DNA of 43,784 nt from Chlorobium sp. GTDB lineage: Bacteria; Bacteroidota; Chlorobiia; Chlorobiales; Chlorobiaceae. Numbering within the stretch: position 1 is the first letter of the stretch; each line of letters starts with the position of its first letter. The DNA is taken from contig SZXX01000031.1 of NCBI GenBank assembly GCA_005843825.1, positions 1 to 43,784 of the forward strand, read 5' to 3'. Shown here piece after piece: positions 16,990 through 25,761 of this stretch. The position numbers and the translations under genes were made by a program. The notes beneath the pieces were generated by a model, which ran no database searches, was not told the DNA's origin, and saw only the letters and a list, made by a program, of their open reading frames with translations.

Positions 16990-18747
16990 ATGGCCATACT
17001 ATTTCAGGAGCGAGCCATCGACCGGCAGTTTGCATCATTTATCTGCAGAGAGAGCGGAGGGACAACCAGTCATCTCTTCCGTCTTCTTGTTTCGTTGCTC
17101 AGCAGTGCCGTCGGGAGAGGAAATATATGCCTTGATCTTGCAGACTGTGCCGGGCAAACTCTCTCTTTGGATGGAAAGGAGATTGTCCTCCCTGATGTTG
17201 ATGCTCTTGTAGAATTATTGAGAAGTATGCCGACCTTAGGCTTGCCCGGTCAGCATCGGCCTCTGGTGCTTGATGTTGATGGCCGATTGTATCTCTATCG
17301 GTTCTGGCGTTATGAGCATGAGCTTGCCGCAAACATTCTTCAAAAAGCCTCAACGCAGGCAGAGGATATTGATGATGCCATCCTTCAGGCTGGTCTTGCG
17401 CGACTCTTTCCCTTTTGTGAAGGTGAAAAAAATGATCGGCAGAAAGAGGCGGCATCGGTTGCACTGCATAGGCAGCTCTGCGTTATTTCGGGAGGGCCCG
17501 GTACTGGAAAAACCTCAACGGTTGTCCGGATTCTTGCGCTGCTGCTTGAGCAGAAGGAGGGCCGTAAGCAAAGGATTGCCATGACCACCCCGACAGGCAA
17601 GGCCGCTGCACGCCTGAAAGCCTCTCTTAACGATATGAAACCTACTCTTGAGTGCCCGGATGAGGTAAAGCTGGCCATGCCGGACAATGTCGTGACGATT
17701 CAGCGGCTGCTGGGTGCTGTGTCAGGATCGTCCCGTTTTCGTTATTCCACGAAAAATCAGCTTCCTTTTGATACGGTTATTGTTGACGAGGCATCAATGA
17801 TTGCGTTGCCGCTGATGACCGCTCTTGTTGCCGCTCTCAAGCCATCTGCCCGGCTCATTCTATTGGGTGACAAGGATCAGCTTGCTTCGGTTGAAGCGGG
17901 GGCAGTCCTTGGTGATATCTGCAGCGCAGGGGAGGAGGGAAGTGAGGCTTCGCCGCTAAGCAGTTCACTGGTCAAGCTTGAAAAAAACTACCGTTTTCAG
18001 GCTGGAAGCGGCATTGCTGAAATCAGCAGGGCAGTTAATGCAGGGTTGGGCGAAGAAACACTGGCGCTCATGAAAAGCACAACATTGAACGGTATCGCAT
18101 GGCAGGAGCTGCCAGAGAGGGAAGAACTGCGAAGGGTTCTTGCAAAAACAGTGCTGGAGGGGTATCGAAGCTATCTTGCAGCTGAATCAGCCATGGAGGC
18201 GCTGGAGCGTTTCGACAGGTTCCGTATTCTCTGTGCCTTGCGTGATGGACCTTACGGAGTCAATGGTCTTAACAGCAGCATTGAAAGTATTCTTGAAAGG
18301 GAAGGCCTTATCAGACAGGAGAGCAGAGGTTATCGAGGCCGTCCACTCCTTGTAACGGTGAATGATTATTCGATGCAGCTTTTTAATGGTGATACCGGTA
18401 TACTTTTTCCTGATACTGAAAGAGGGGGAGCGCTGATGGCATTTTTTCCAGCTCCGGATGGCGGTGTCCGCAGCATCGTGCCGGAAAGGCTGCCTCTGCA
18501 TGAAACAGCATTTGCCATGACCGTCCACAAAAGCCAGGGATCGGAATTTAACCGGGTAGTGATGGTTCTGCCTCCGGTGGACAGCGATGTTGTGACCAGG
18601 GAGCTGATTTATACAGGTATAACGAGAGCAAAAGAGAGTGTTGAAATCTGGTCAAATGAAGGGGTGTTCTGCCGGGCTGTCAGAAAAAAGACAGAACGGC
18701 ATTCGGGTCTAAGGGAGGCGTTGGTTATTTCAACTTTACGGTCATAA
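16990..18747 (+). CDS. recD: Exodeoxyribonuclease V alpha subunit (RecD)
   Basis: A 585-residue SF1B 5'-3' helicase. Walker A is GGPGTGKT at 168-175; motif II is VIVDEASMIALPLM; LGDKDQLASVEAGAVLGDI is motif III; and AMTVHKSQGSEFNRVVMVLP and YTGITRAKESVEIW are the C-terminal helicase motifs. The N-terminal ~150 residues are the RecB-binding part. Length and order match E. coli RecD (608). It begins one base after recB, so recC-recB-recD form one operon. Its last 23 bases overlap the 3' end of the convergent cytochrome gene. Confidence 0.97.
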   Translation: MAILFQERAIDRQFASFICRESGGTTSHLFRLLVSLLSSAVGRGNICLDLADCAGQTLSLDGKEIVLPDVDALVELLRSMPTLGLPGQHRPLVLDVDGRLYLYRFWRYEHELAANILQKASTQAEDIDDAILQAGLARLFPFCEGEKNDRQKEAASVALHRQLCVISGGPGTGKTSTVVRILALLLEQKEGRKQRIAMTTPTGKAAARLKASLNDMKPTLECPDEVKLAMPDNVVTIQRLLGAVSGSSRFRYSTKNQLPFDTVIVDEASMIALPLMTALVAALKPSARLILLGDKDQLASVEAGAVLGDICSAGEEGSEASPLSSSLVKLEKNYRFQAGSGIAEISRAVNAGLGEETLALMKSTTLNGIAWQELPEREELRRVLAKTVLEGYRSYLAAESAMEALERFDRFRILCALRDGPYGVNGLNSSIESILEREGLIRQESRGYRGRPLLVTVNDYSMQLFNGDTGILFPDTERGGALMAFFPAPDGGVRSIVPERLPLHETAFAMTVHKSQGSEFNRVVMVLPPVDSDVVTRELIYTGITRAKESVEIWSNEGVFCRAVRKKTERHSGLREALVISTLRS

Positions 18748-19111
18748 AATCAACAGCGTTGGCTACTTCCTGGTCGGTCAGAGTGTCATTGCCGCCTTTT
18801 GGTGGCATTAATCCGGTTTTGCCCGCATACCCTTCAATAGATTTTTTAACCAGGGTGGCTACACCTGGAGCAATTCTCTCACGCCACGCCTCTTTATCGC
18901 CAGGTTTCGGCGCCCCCGATACTCCCGAATCATGGCAGCCCGCACAATTTGATTCGTAGATTTTTTTGCCTTCTTCAATTTTCTGTTCAGCTAAAGCCTC
19001 CGCCTTTGATTCCAGAGCCTCATCTGTGGGGGGAAGTTTTTCAGCGCTGCAGGCACCGAGGGAAATAAGTCCGACGATAATAAAAGCAGGTACAAATAAT
19101 TTCGTTGTCAT
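18725..19111 (-). CDS. Lipoprotein class I cytochrome c
   Basis: A 128-residue monoheme cytochrome. It has a lipoprotein-type signal peptide ending in SLGAC (lipobox LGAC, mature Cys at 21), a short charged linker, heme-binding CAGCH and the distal Met ligand in GLMPPKGG. The C-terminal helix (LTDQEVANAVDFM) is the usual class I closure. It resembles cytochrome c5/c-555-type electron carriers and would sit membrane-anchored in the periplasm, shuttling electrons, possibly in photosynthetic or sulfur-oxidising electron flow. Its stop codon lies inside the 3' end of recD on the other strand. No good ribosome-binding site is visible before the ATG. Confidence 0.92.
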   Translation of the reverse strand: MTTKLFVPAFIIVGLISLGACSAEKLPPTDEALESKAEALAEQKIEEGKKIYESNCAGCHDSGVSGAPKPGDKEAWRERIAPGVATLVKKSIEGYAGKTGLMPPKGGNDTLTDQEVANAVDFMTVKLK

Positions 19112-19173
19112 CGTCGTGATGCGGTGTGGTTATTGGTATTGGCAATAATCTTTCAGGGAATTACAATCGTAAC

Positions 19174-19353
19174 TTATTTCTTTGGTTCCCAATAACAACG
19201 CTTCGGAGAGACAATTAACTCTTCATCTTTCAATACTTTGAGGGCCTTGTCGACCTCTTTGCGATCCAGACCGCTGATTTCTGTAATACGGCCTGCATTC
19301 AGCGGCGTACCCTCTTTTTTCATTACCTCAAGAACTGTATTTTTTGCGCTCAT
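19174..19353 (-). CDS. Small winged-helix-like protein
   Basis: A 59-residue protein from the ATG at 19353. The sequence ([22 protein letters not shown], then [19 protein letters not shown], then SPKRCYWEP) reads as a helix-turn-helix with a short wing, like the DNA-binding module of MarR or DprA-type winged helices. It could bind DNA, but this is inferred from pattern only. The frame stays open upstream to a TTG at 19440, with another ATG at 19407; the shorter form is chosen because it starts directly at the domain and has a GGA-type site eight bases upstream. No partner gene is evident. Confidence 0.7.
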   Translation of the reverse strand: MSAKNTVLEVMKKEGTPLNAGRITEISGLDRKEVDKALKVLKDEELIVSPKRCYWEPKK

Positions 19354-19505
19354 TGTTTTTTCCGGTTTAAGACGTAGTACCTCAATATCAATTCCGTCAA
19401 TGTACATATTTTTAAATAATTTCGACAGAAAGTTCCGCAATATCCTTGCTCATGACTCTTTCAAAACACACTGACTGGTGCCCATGAAAAAAGGAGTAGA
19501 GACCA

Positions 19506-19634
19506 TCAGGCTTCCCTTCTGATTTCAACGGAAAGATGCATTGCGCACCTTTCAACCTGTGCAGCATACTCTTTTGTTAATACCTGTAAACCTCCTCAGG
19601 CAGCGACCGGTGCTTTCTTTTTACCACCCGTCAT
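19506..19634 (-). pseudogene. Tiny ORF with very strong RBS, interrupted by one in-frame TGA
   Basis: An ATG at 19632-19634 is preceded at ideal distance by GGAGGTGG, one of the best ribosome-binding sites in the window. It encodes MTGGKKKAPVAA, then TGA (19596-19598), then continues in the same frame for 29 more codons (GGLQVLTKEYAAQVERCAMH..., ending ...EIRREA) to a TGA at 19506-19508. The downstream part has normal amphipathic protein character. The simplest reading is a ~43-codon gene inactivated by one nonsense mutation. Translation of only the 12-residue peptide, or readthrough, cannot be excluded. I do not recognise the family. Confidence 0.45.
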
Positions 19635-19659
19635 AATCCACCTCCGAAATGATCCTTTC

Positions 19660-19850
19660 TTTTGGGTTGGATGTTTCCGTGACGTTTTTCTCGTTCTCTC
19701 TTAATCAGCATTGCCTGCTGCAGGTTCTATTCAGCGCAAAATCGCTGAAAAGCTCTGGTGATTCCAAATGCAAATCAGCCCCCTTCCTGAGAAGCACCCA
19801 TATGAGAGTAGTGGAAACCGGTCGAAAAGTAACCGTAAGGGATTTATCTG
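19660..19850 (+). pseudogene. Decayed duplicate of the 5' end of the adjacent TpsB gene
   Basis: This stretch aligns by eye with 20011-20213, the signal-peptide and pre-POTRA coding part of the neighbouring transporter gene. Matching blocks include TTCTATTCAGCGC, CTGGTGATTCCAAA and GAAACCGGTC(A/G)AAAAGTAACCGT. Substitutions and indels have broken the frame, and homology stops where the POTRA domain would begin. It is a tandem partial duplication, about 350-365 bases upstream of the intact copy. Confidence 0.8.
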
Positions 19851-19985
19851 CGTGACAAATGTTACAAAAGGCCTGGCTTATTATGAAACCGAATTGATAT
19901 GTATGAGCTTGTTTTTAAGCAATGATGTTAAGTTTTTGATATTAATGATTTTACCTCAAGCAATGATCTTATTTAATTGTAACCT

Positions 19986-21701
19986 ATGAAACAATCTAGG
20001 CTTATAGGTTCGGCGATGTTGGGTGTTTCCCTTACGTTTTTCCCGTTCTCTCTTCATGCAGTACTGCCTGATGCAGGCTCTATTCAGCGCGATATAGGCG
20101 ACAAGCTTCTGGTGATTCCAAAAGCAAATCAAACCCCTCCCTTTTCTCCTCCTGACAGCAGCCGGATGACGGCAAAGGAAACCGGTCAAAAAGTAACCGT
20201 CAAGGAATTTATCATCAAGGGCGCCACCCTTTTCAGCGAAGAGGAGCTTGCCAAAGAACTGACTGGATATATCGGCAAGGAGGTGATGCTAACGGATTTG
20301 CAACAAGCGGCAAAAAGGATTGTAAAATATTATACCCTGAGAGGATATCTGACAGAGGCGCTGGTTCCTTCTCAGGACATCCATGACGGTGTCTTAGTGA
20401 TTCAGGTCATCGAGGCAAAACTTGGCTCAGTTAGTGTCACAGCGTCAGAAGGTTTGCGTTTCAGTCGACAGAGAGCAACTGATATTGTTACCAGTGCGCA
20501 GCAGGTAGGCGAATTCATCCGTATCCAGGATCTGGAGCGGGGATTATTGCTGCTTCAGGATACAAACGGTATCCGTTCAGACGCTGTTATCAGGCCGGGC
20601 TCTGTATTTGGCAACTTGGATGCTCTGATATCGCTTTCCTCTGCCCCGTTGGCGACCGGCAGCGTTGAGTTCGATAACTATGGTGGCGTTTCGACGGGCG
20701 AGCTCCGCACGAGTGCAAGCGTCAATATCAACAGCCCACTGAGCATAGGTGACTGTCTGAGCCTTAAAGCGCTCTACTCGGAAGGCATTGATTACGGAAG
20801 GGCCCTCTACACGATTCCTCTTGGTAAGCACGGTCTCAAAGCAGGTGTTTCCATGAGTTATCTTGACTATCGCCTGCGTGGTGATTTTGAGTCACTTGAC
20901 GCCTCCGGCAGCTCCCTGACAGCCGGAGCTTTTGTCAGCGTGCCCTTCATTCTTGAACGTCGTTCGAACCTTTACGGAGTTCTTAGCTATGATTACCGGC
21001 ACTATATCGACGATATCGCGTCTAATCCGGTGAACGACAAAAACATGCAATCCGCTTCAATCGGTCTGGCCGGAGGCTTGTCCGATGACATGCTCGGAGG
21101 CGGCTATACAACGGCAGGCACGACAGTCACTCTGGGCACTCTTGACCTTTCGACCATCTCCGATGTTAAGGCGCTCGACAGTGTAAGCGCCAATACGTCC
21201 GGCAGCTATCAGAAACTCAACCTGAGCCTCTCAAGAATCCAGCAACTGTTCGGCAGCACCACACGGCTCGTCGTGAGCATGACAGGCCAGCTTGCATCCA
21301 AAAACCTCGATCCCTCCGAAAAATTCATACTTGGAGGGCCAAATGGTGTTCGAGCTTATTCGACCAGTGAAGGATCCGGCGATGACGGCCTTCTCATGAC
21401 TGCCGAACTCCGTCATTCTTTTTCATCTGCTGTGCAGCTTTTCATGTTTTACGACTTCGGCACACTCAGGCAATACGTCGATACATGGCCTGGATGGTCG
21501 ACAGACGCAAGTAAATCAAACATATACAGTCTTGATGGTATCGGAATGGGGATACTGCTGACCCCGATGAAAGGATTGAGCATAAAGAGTTCAGTGGCGA
21601 CCCGCCTGAAAATGAACCCGGCGGCAAATGCAGATGGCATGGATCGAGACGGAACAAAACGAGAACCCCGGTTCTGGATTGAAGCGTCGTATCTGTTTTA
21701 A
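19986..21701 (+). CDS. TpsB outer-membrane transporter (ShlB/FhaC/HecB family)
   Basis: A 571-residue Omp85-superfamily pore of a two-partner secretion system. A signal peptide (about 1-25) is followed by a linker, a POTRA domain (about 70-147, FIIKGATLFSEEELAKEL to LVIQVIEAKLG) and a 16-strand-type beta barrel ending with FWIEASYLF, whose terminal Phe is the outer-membrane insertion signal. The barrel has the L6-type loop motif GGPNGVRAY. A second POTRA is short or divergent. It would export the TpsA protein encoded 35 bases downstream. The ribosome-binding site before the ATG is weak. The preceding 350 bases contain a degraded copy of its own 5' end. Confidence 0.93.
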   Translation: MKQSRLIGSAMLGVSLTFFPFSLHAVLPDAGSIQRDIGDKLLVIPKANQTPPFSPPDSSRMTAKETGQKVTVKEFIIKGATLFSEEELAKELTGYIGKEVMLTDLQQAAKRIVKYYTLRGYLTEALVPSQDIHDGVLVIQVIEAKLGSVSVTASEGLRFSRQRATDIVTSAQQVGEFIRIQDLERGLLLLQDTNGIRSDAVIRPGSVFGNLDALISLSSAPLATGSVEFDNYGGVSTGELRTSASVNINSPLSIGDCLSLKALYSEGIDYGRALYTIPLGKHGLKAGVSMSYLDYRLRGDFESLDASGSSLTAGAFVSVPFILERRSNLYGVLSYDYRHYIDDIASNPVNDKNMQSASIGLAGGLSDDMLGGGYTTAGTTVTLGTLDLSTISDVKALDSVSANTSGSYQKLNLSLSRIQQLFGSTTRLVVSMTGQLASKNLDPSEKFILGGPNGVRAYSTSEGSGDDGLLMTAELRHSFSSAVQLFMFYDFGTLRQYVDTWPGWSTDASKSNIYSLDGIGMGILLTPMKGLSIKSSVATRLKMNPAANADGMDRDGTKREPRFWIEASYLF

Positions 21702-21736
21702 CCGGGTTAAAAAGAGAATTTCTAAATATTAGAGCC

Positions 21737-24700
21737 ATGAAAACAGTCTATCGGTCAAAGAACTCGTCAAGATCAATCAGGCTTTCTCGGCGGGCAACAT
21801 CAATAGCAGTAGCAACCATAGCCATACTGTGGCGAACGGGCACTCTTTCGGCGGCCAATCTTCCCCTGTCCGGTGAGCTTCCGTCGGGAGAACATGTGGT
21901 TTCCGGCCAGGCGTCGGTTACCCGTTCAGGATCGGCGATGGAGGTTCGTCAGACGACAGACCGCGCTATTCTGAACTGGCAGAGCTTCAACATCGGCTCG
22001 AAAGCACAGGTCGATTTCTTCCAGCCACGCACACAGTCGGTAGCGCTGAACAGGGTGCTCAGTGCCGATCCATCAAGTATCTATGGCACACTGAGGGCAA
22101 ACGGCGGAGTGTTTCTTGTGAACCCGTCCGGCATCATCTTCGGCAAGGGATCGAGTGTCAATGTCGGCTCTCTTGTGGCCTCCACAATGTCGATCAGCGA
22201 CGGGAATTTCAACTCCGGCAACTACCGTTTCCAGCGAAACGGTTCCACAGCATCAATCATCAACCAGGGAAAGATACAGGCTGCAGAGGGTGGTCTTGTG
22301 GCCCTGCTTGGTACCGACATTCACAATGACGGATTGATTGAAGCTAGGCTTGGCAGTGTCATCCTTGCCACGGGCGAAGCCGCCACACTCACCCTGAGCA
22401 GCGACAACCTGTACAGCATTGCCGTCGACCCGTCGACCGTGGCAACACTGATCGACAACAAAGGAATCATACAGACAGACGGGGGAACGGTGTTGATGAA
22501 AGCATCAGTTGCCGGAGATCTCGTCAGCTCAGCCATCAACACCTCGGGAGTGGTGCGAGCACGTTCCATTGGCAAGAAGAACGGCGTCATCACGATCATG
22601 GGGGACATGGAGCACGGGACACTGCAGATTGGCGGCGTTCTCGATGCTTCGGCACCTGAATCGGGAAATGGCGGCTTCATCGAAACTTCAGCAGCTAAAG
22701 TCAGAATTGCTGACGGTACAAGCATTACAACAGCAGCCCCGTATGGCTCGGTTGGCACTTGGCTGATCGATCCGACAAATTTCACCATAGCGGACGGCTC
22801 AGCAGCGCAAACCGCCAGCGGCATAGGCGCCACGACCCTCCAGAACAGCCTTGCCTCGACGGATGTCACCATTGCAACATCCTCTTCAGGCAGCGAAGCT
22901 GGCGATATCAATGTCAATGCGCCGGTAAGTTGGTCGAGCCATACCCTGTCGTTACAGGCAAAAGGGGACATCGACATCAACGCGGTTATGACGGCTTCTG
23001 GTTCGTCAATTCTCGATATGAAGGCCGGGTACAGTACCCCTGGCAATGCGGGAGGCACCTACGACCTCACCAAAACCGTGAAGTGCAACCTGACCGCCGA
23101 CGGGTTCACCGGTCGGGTCGATTTCCCCGGCAGGTCCGGCAACGGACTCCTGACCATCAACGGTGATGCTTATACGCTCATCAAGGACTTGGGTACTGCG
23201 GGCAGCACGACCGCCAAAGATCTGCAGGGAATGAGCGGAAACCTCGCCGGAAATTATGCTCTTGGCACCAATATCGACGCGAGTTCCACGTCGACATGGA
23301 ACAGCGGGAAAGGGTGGACACCTGTCAGCTTGTTCTCTGGCAGGTTTGACGGGCTTGGTCATACTATAACTGGCCTTTACTCAAACCATATTTCAGATTC
23401 ATTAACGTTTACAGGACTGTTCGGTTCAATTCATAACAGATGGGATGCCGATGGTGGTTACGTGTTGCGAAATATAGGGGTAGAATGTGCCGATATCAAT
23501 GGTTATTTCGTTAACGGAGCTCTTGCCGGTGCAGTTTTCAGCAGCAGTGTTACGAATGTTTATGCCACGGGTTCAGTACATGCAACCTATTATTATACAG
23601 GGGGACTTTTCGGTACGATAGAGGACGTTACAGTCAGCAACTCTTTCAACAAAGCGAATGTAACTTCCTCAAGTGCTTCTAACGGAGGCATTGCTGGTGG
23701 AGCAACCCGTAGCAACATTATTAACTCGTTTAATAGTGGAAATATAAGTGGGACCATATGGACAGGGGGATTGACAGGGGCGCTTGGAGAGGCGGCGGAC
23801 AATATCGTTAACTCTTACAACACCGGCAACGTGAGTGGAACGGATCAGGTTGGCGGTTTGGTTGGTCAGGTTGGATGGGTTATGTGGTATGGCTTGTATG
23901 GCTTTAACGTAGCCAACGCGACATCCTCGATCACTAATTCATTCAACACCGGCAGGGTAACGGGTACTACCAATGTCGGGGGCTTGGTCGGCCTAATACA
24001 ACCGAGTTTCTCGAGCACAATAAAAGGTCACTCTTCAAATCATGATGAAGGAAAAACTGTATTCATAAGTACAAGCATCACCGGATGTTACTGGGATAAA
24101 ACCACCGCCGGGATAAGCACCAGCCCGGCCGGAACCGGTTTGACGACAGTCCAGATGGAGGCTGCTGCCAACTTCAGTGGATGGGACTTCACCAGCACCT
24201 GGAAGATTTACGAGGGGCTGAGCCGCCCGGTACTGAAAAGCTTCCAATCTGCGCTTACCGTCACAGCAACGGACCAGACGATCATCTATAACCATTCTGC
24301 ATATTCCGGTGGCAATGGCGTGACCTACTCGATTGACGGCGCAACTCCCTCGGGCACCCTGAGCTGGTCGGGAAACTCGCAGGGAGCGATCAATGCCGGT
24401 ACTTATGCACTCACGCCTGTCGGCCTCCTTTCCGACCAGCGATACGATATCTCCCCGGTGTCTGGTGCATTGACCATCAAGCCTGCATCGCTGACTGTTA
24501 CCGGCCTCACCGCACTAGACAAAACCTACAACGCCAACACGACGGCAACTCTCGGCGGTACTGCATCGATTGCGCCGTTCAGCGGGGACGTTGTCACTCT
24601 TGGAGGCACACCTCTTGGTACCTTCGCCGACAAGAATGTAGGCACCGGTAAGGCAGTAACCGTCACCGGCAGCAGCATCAGCGGAACAGATGCAGGAAAC

Positions 24701-25483
24701 TACACCCTTCTGCAGCAGAGCGGCCTTACGGCGGACATTACAAGAGCCTCCCTGATGGTAACCGGTCTGAAGGTAAACAGCAAAATTTACGACAACAACA
24801 AGACGGCAACTCTCGGCGGCACTGCATCGATTTCGCCGTTCAGCGGCGATGCTGTCATCCTTGGAGGCACCCCGGTCGGCACCTTCGCCGACAAGAATGT
24901 CGGCACTGGCAAGACGATCACCCTCACCGGCAGCAGCATCAGCGGCTCAGATGCAGGAAACTACGCCCTTCTGCAGCAGAACGGCCTTACGGCGGACATT
25001 ACAAGAGCCTCCCTGATGGTAACCGGTCTGACGGCAAACAGCAAAATTTACGACGCCACGACGAAGGCTGCTCTCGGCGGTACGGCATCGATTGCGCCGT
25101 TCAGCGGCGATGCTGTCATCCTTGGAGGCACGCCGGTCGGCACCTTCGCCGACAAGAATGTCGGCACTGGCAAGACGGTCACCCTCACTGGCAGCAGCAT
25201 CAGCGGAGAAGATGCCGGAAACTACACCCTTCTTCAGCAGAGCGGCCTCACGGCGGACATTATTTACCCGACGGCAAATTCAGGAAGTAGCTGGAGCATG
25301 TCAAATGCAGGAAGTATCTTGAGCATGGGAGGAAACGTGGCAAATGCAGGAAGCATCGGGAGCCAATTCCCGCAAATATCCATTCCTAATCATAATGAGC
25401 AACAATTGCTTGGTCGTGTACCGATTAGGGTAATTTATATGCCGTTCAGCCTGGATATTCCTGAACTGTCGGCAGAGCGCTAA
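21737..25483 (+). CDS. TpsA exoprotein: filamentous haemagglutinin-type adhesin with GLUG and YDG/MBG repeats
   Basis: A 1248-residue secreted protein. After an extended signal peptide (to about residue 40) comes the TPS secretion domain with ILNWQSFNIG (78-87) and NPSGIIFG (129-136), which initiates export through TpsB and folds as a beta helix. A GLUG-repeat region follows (about 540-800; GGLFG, GGIAGG, GGLTG, GGLVG), then an MBG-type domain (about 836-913) and three 87-residue YDG repeats (915-1001, 1002-1088, 1089-1175). The C-terminal ~70 residues hold a small Ala-Gly-Ser repeat (NAGSI twice). It lies 35 bases after the transporter. It is likely to be a cell-surface or released adhesin; no toxin domain is visible. 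Confidence 0.93.
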   Translation: MKTVYRSKNSSRSIRLSRRATSIAVATIAILWRTGTLSAANLPLSGELPSGEHVVSGQASVTRSGSAMEVRQTTDRAILNWQSFNIGSKAQVDFFQPRTQSVALNRVLSADPSSIYGTLRANGGVFLVNPSGIIFGKGSSVNVGSLVASTMSISDGNFNSGNYRFQRNGSTASIINQGKIQAAEGGLVALLGTDIHNDGLIEARLGSVILATGEAATLTLSSDNLYSIAVDPSTVATLIDNKGIIQTDGGTVLMKASVAGDLVSSAINTSGVVRARSIGKKNGVITIMGDMEHGTLQIGGVLDASAPESGNGGFIETSAAKVRIADGTSITTAAPYGSVGTWLIDPTNFTIADGSAAQTASGIGATTLQNSLASTDVTIATSSSGSEAGDINVNAPVSWSSHTLSLQAKGDIDINAVMTASGSSILDMKAGYSTPGNAGGTYDLTKTVKCNLTADGFTGRVDFPGRSGNGLLTINGDAYTLIKDLGTAGSTTAKDLQGMSGNLAGNYALGTNIDASSTSTWNSGKGWTPVSLFSGRFDGLGHTITGLYSNHISDSLTFTGLFGSIHNRWDADGGYVLRNIGVECADINGYFVNGALAGAVFSSSVTNVYATGSVHATYYYTGGLFGTIEDVTVSNSFNKANVTSSSASNGGIAGGATRSNIINSFNSGNISGTIWTGGLTGALGEAADNIVNSYNTGNVSGTDQVGGLVGQVGWVMWYGLYGFNVANATSSITNSFNTGRVTGTTNVGGLVGLIQPSFSSTIKGHSSNHDEGKTVFISTSITGCYWDKTTAGISTSPAGTGLTTVQMEAAANFSGWDFTSTWKIYEGLSRPVLKSFQSALTVTATDQTIIYNHSAYSGGNGVTYSIDGATPSGTLSWSGNSQGAINAGTYALTPVGLLSDQRYDISPVSGALTIKPASLTVTGLTALDKTYNANTTATLGGTASIAPFSGDVVTLGGTPLGTFADKNVGTGKAVTVTGSSISGTDAGNYTLLQQSGLTADITRASLMVTGLKVNSKIYDNNKTATLGGTASISPFSGDAVILGGTPVGTFADKNVGTGKTITLTGSSISGSDAGNYALLQQNGLTADITRASLMVTGLTANSKIYDATTKAALGGTASIAPFSGDAVILGGTPVGTFADKNVGTGKTVTLTGSSISGEDAGNYTLLQQSGLTADIIYPTANSGSSWSMSNAGSILSMGGNVANAGSIGSQFPQISIPNHNEQQLLGRVPIRVIYMPFSLDIPELSAER
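24479..25261 (+). repeat. Three tandem 261-bp repeats inside tpsA
   Basis: Units at 24479-24739, 24740-25000 and 25001-25261 each encode 87 residues beginning with ASLxVTGL and containing GTFADKNVGTGK and SSISG.DAGNY. Units 2 and 3 are nearly identical in DNA, unit 1 is more diverged, so the last duplication is recent or is being homogenised. Copy number should be prone to change. Confidence 0.92.
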
Positions 25484-25508
25484 ATCTCAGCGATGCTCTT
25501 TTGCCTGA

Positions 25509-25535
25509 GCCCGTCAAGTTCTGACCTGGCGGGTT
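25509..25535 (+). terminator. Possible terminator after tpsA
   Basis: CCCGTCAAG...CCTGGCGGG forms an imperfect stem (GC-rich base, one mismatch and a G-T pair) 26 bases after the tpsA stop, followed by a weakly T-rich stretch. The weak T run limits confidence. Confidence 0.35.
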
Positions 25536-25761
25536 CTTGCTGTTGCTTAGACAACTCCTTTTCAGGGAATAGCCCCATTATTCCACCTTCACTTTTTTTT
25601 TATTTCCTCAAGTTACATTTTGAGTTGTTCATACTCATGAAAAGGAATGTTGCTGCACTTTTGTTCTGCTGTGAGTCGCCATCTTTGTTTTTTTACCATT
25701 GTTCACCATATAGTTCCTCCAGGGTTATGAAGCAGGAACTAGGGTTCTCCGACCGTTGACG

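Noticed and set aside
19441-19453. Start of a 13-codon minus-strand ORF ([13 protein letters not shown])
   Set aside because: Too short, with only a weak AAAGAG site, and it overlaps the upstream frame of the winged-helix protein; no independent support.
22321-23058. 245-codon minus-strand ORF
   Set aside because: Shadow of tpsA: Pro/Ala/Val-rich translation complementary to the Gly/Ser/Thr-rich coding strand.
24479-25261. Regular repeats considered as a CRISPR-like array
   Set aside because: The 261-bp units are in frame, lie within tpsA and encode a known repeat type.
25493-25759. 88-codon plus-strand ORF after tpsA
   Set aside because: Cys/Ser/Phe-rich translation typical of non-coding AT-rich DNA; no ribosome-binding site and no family match.
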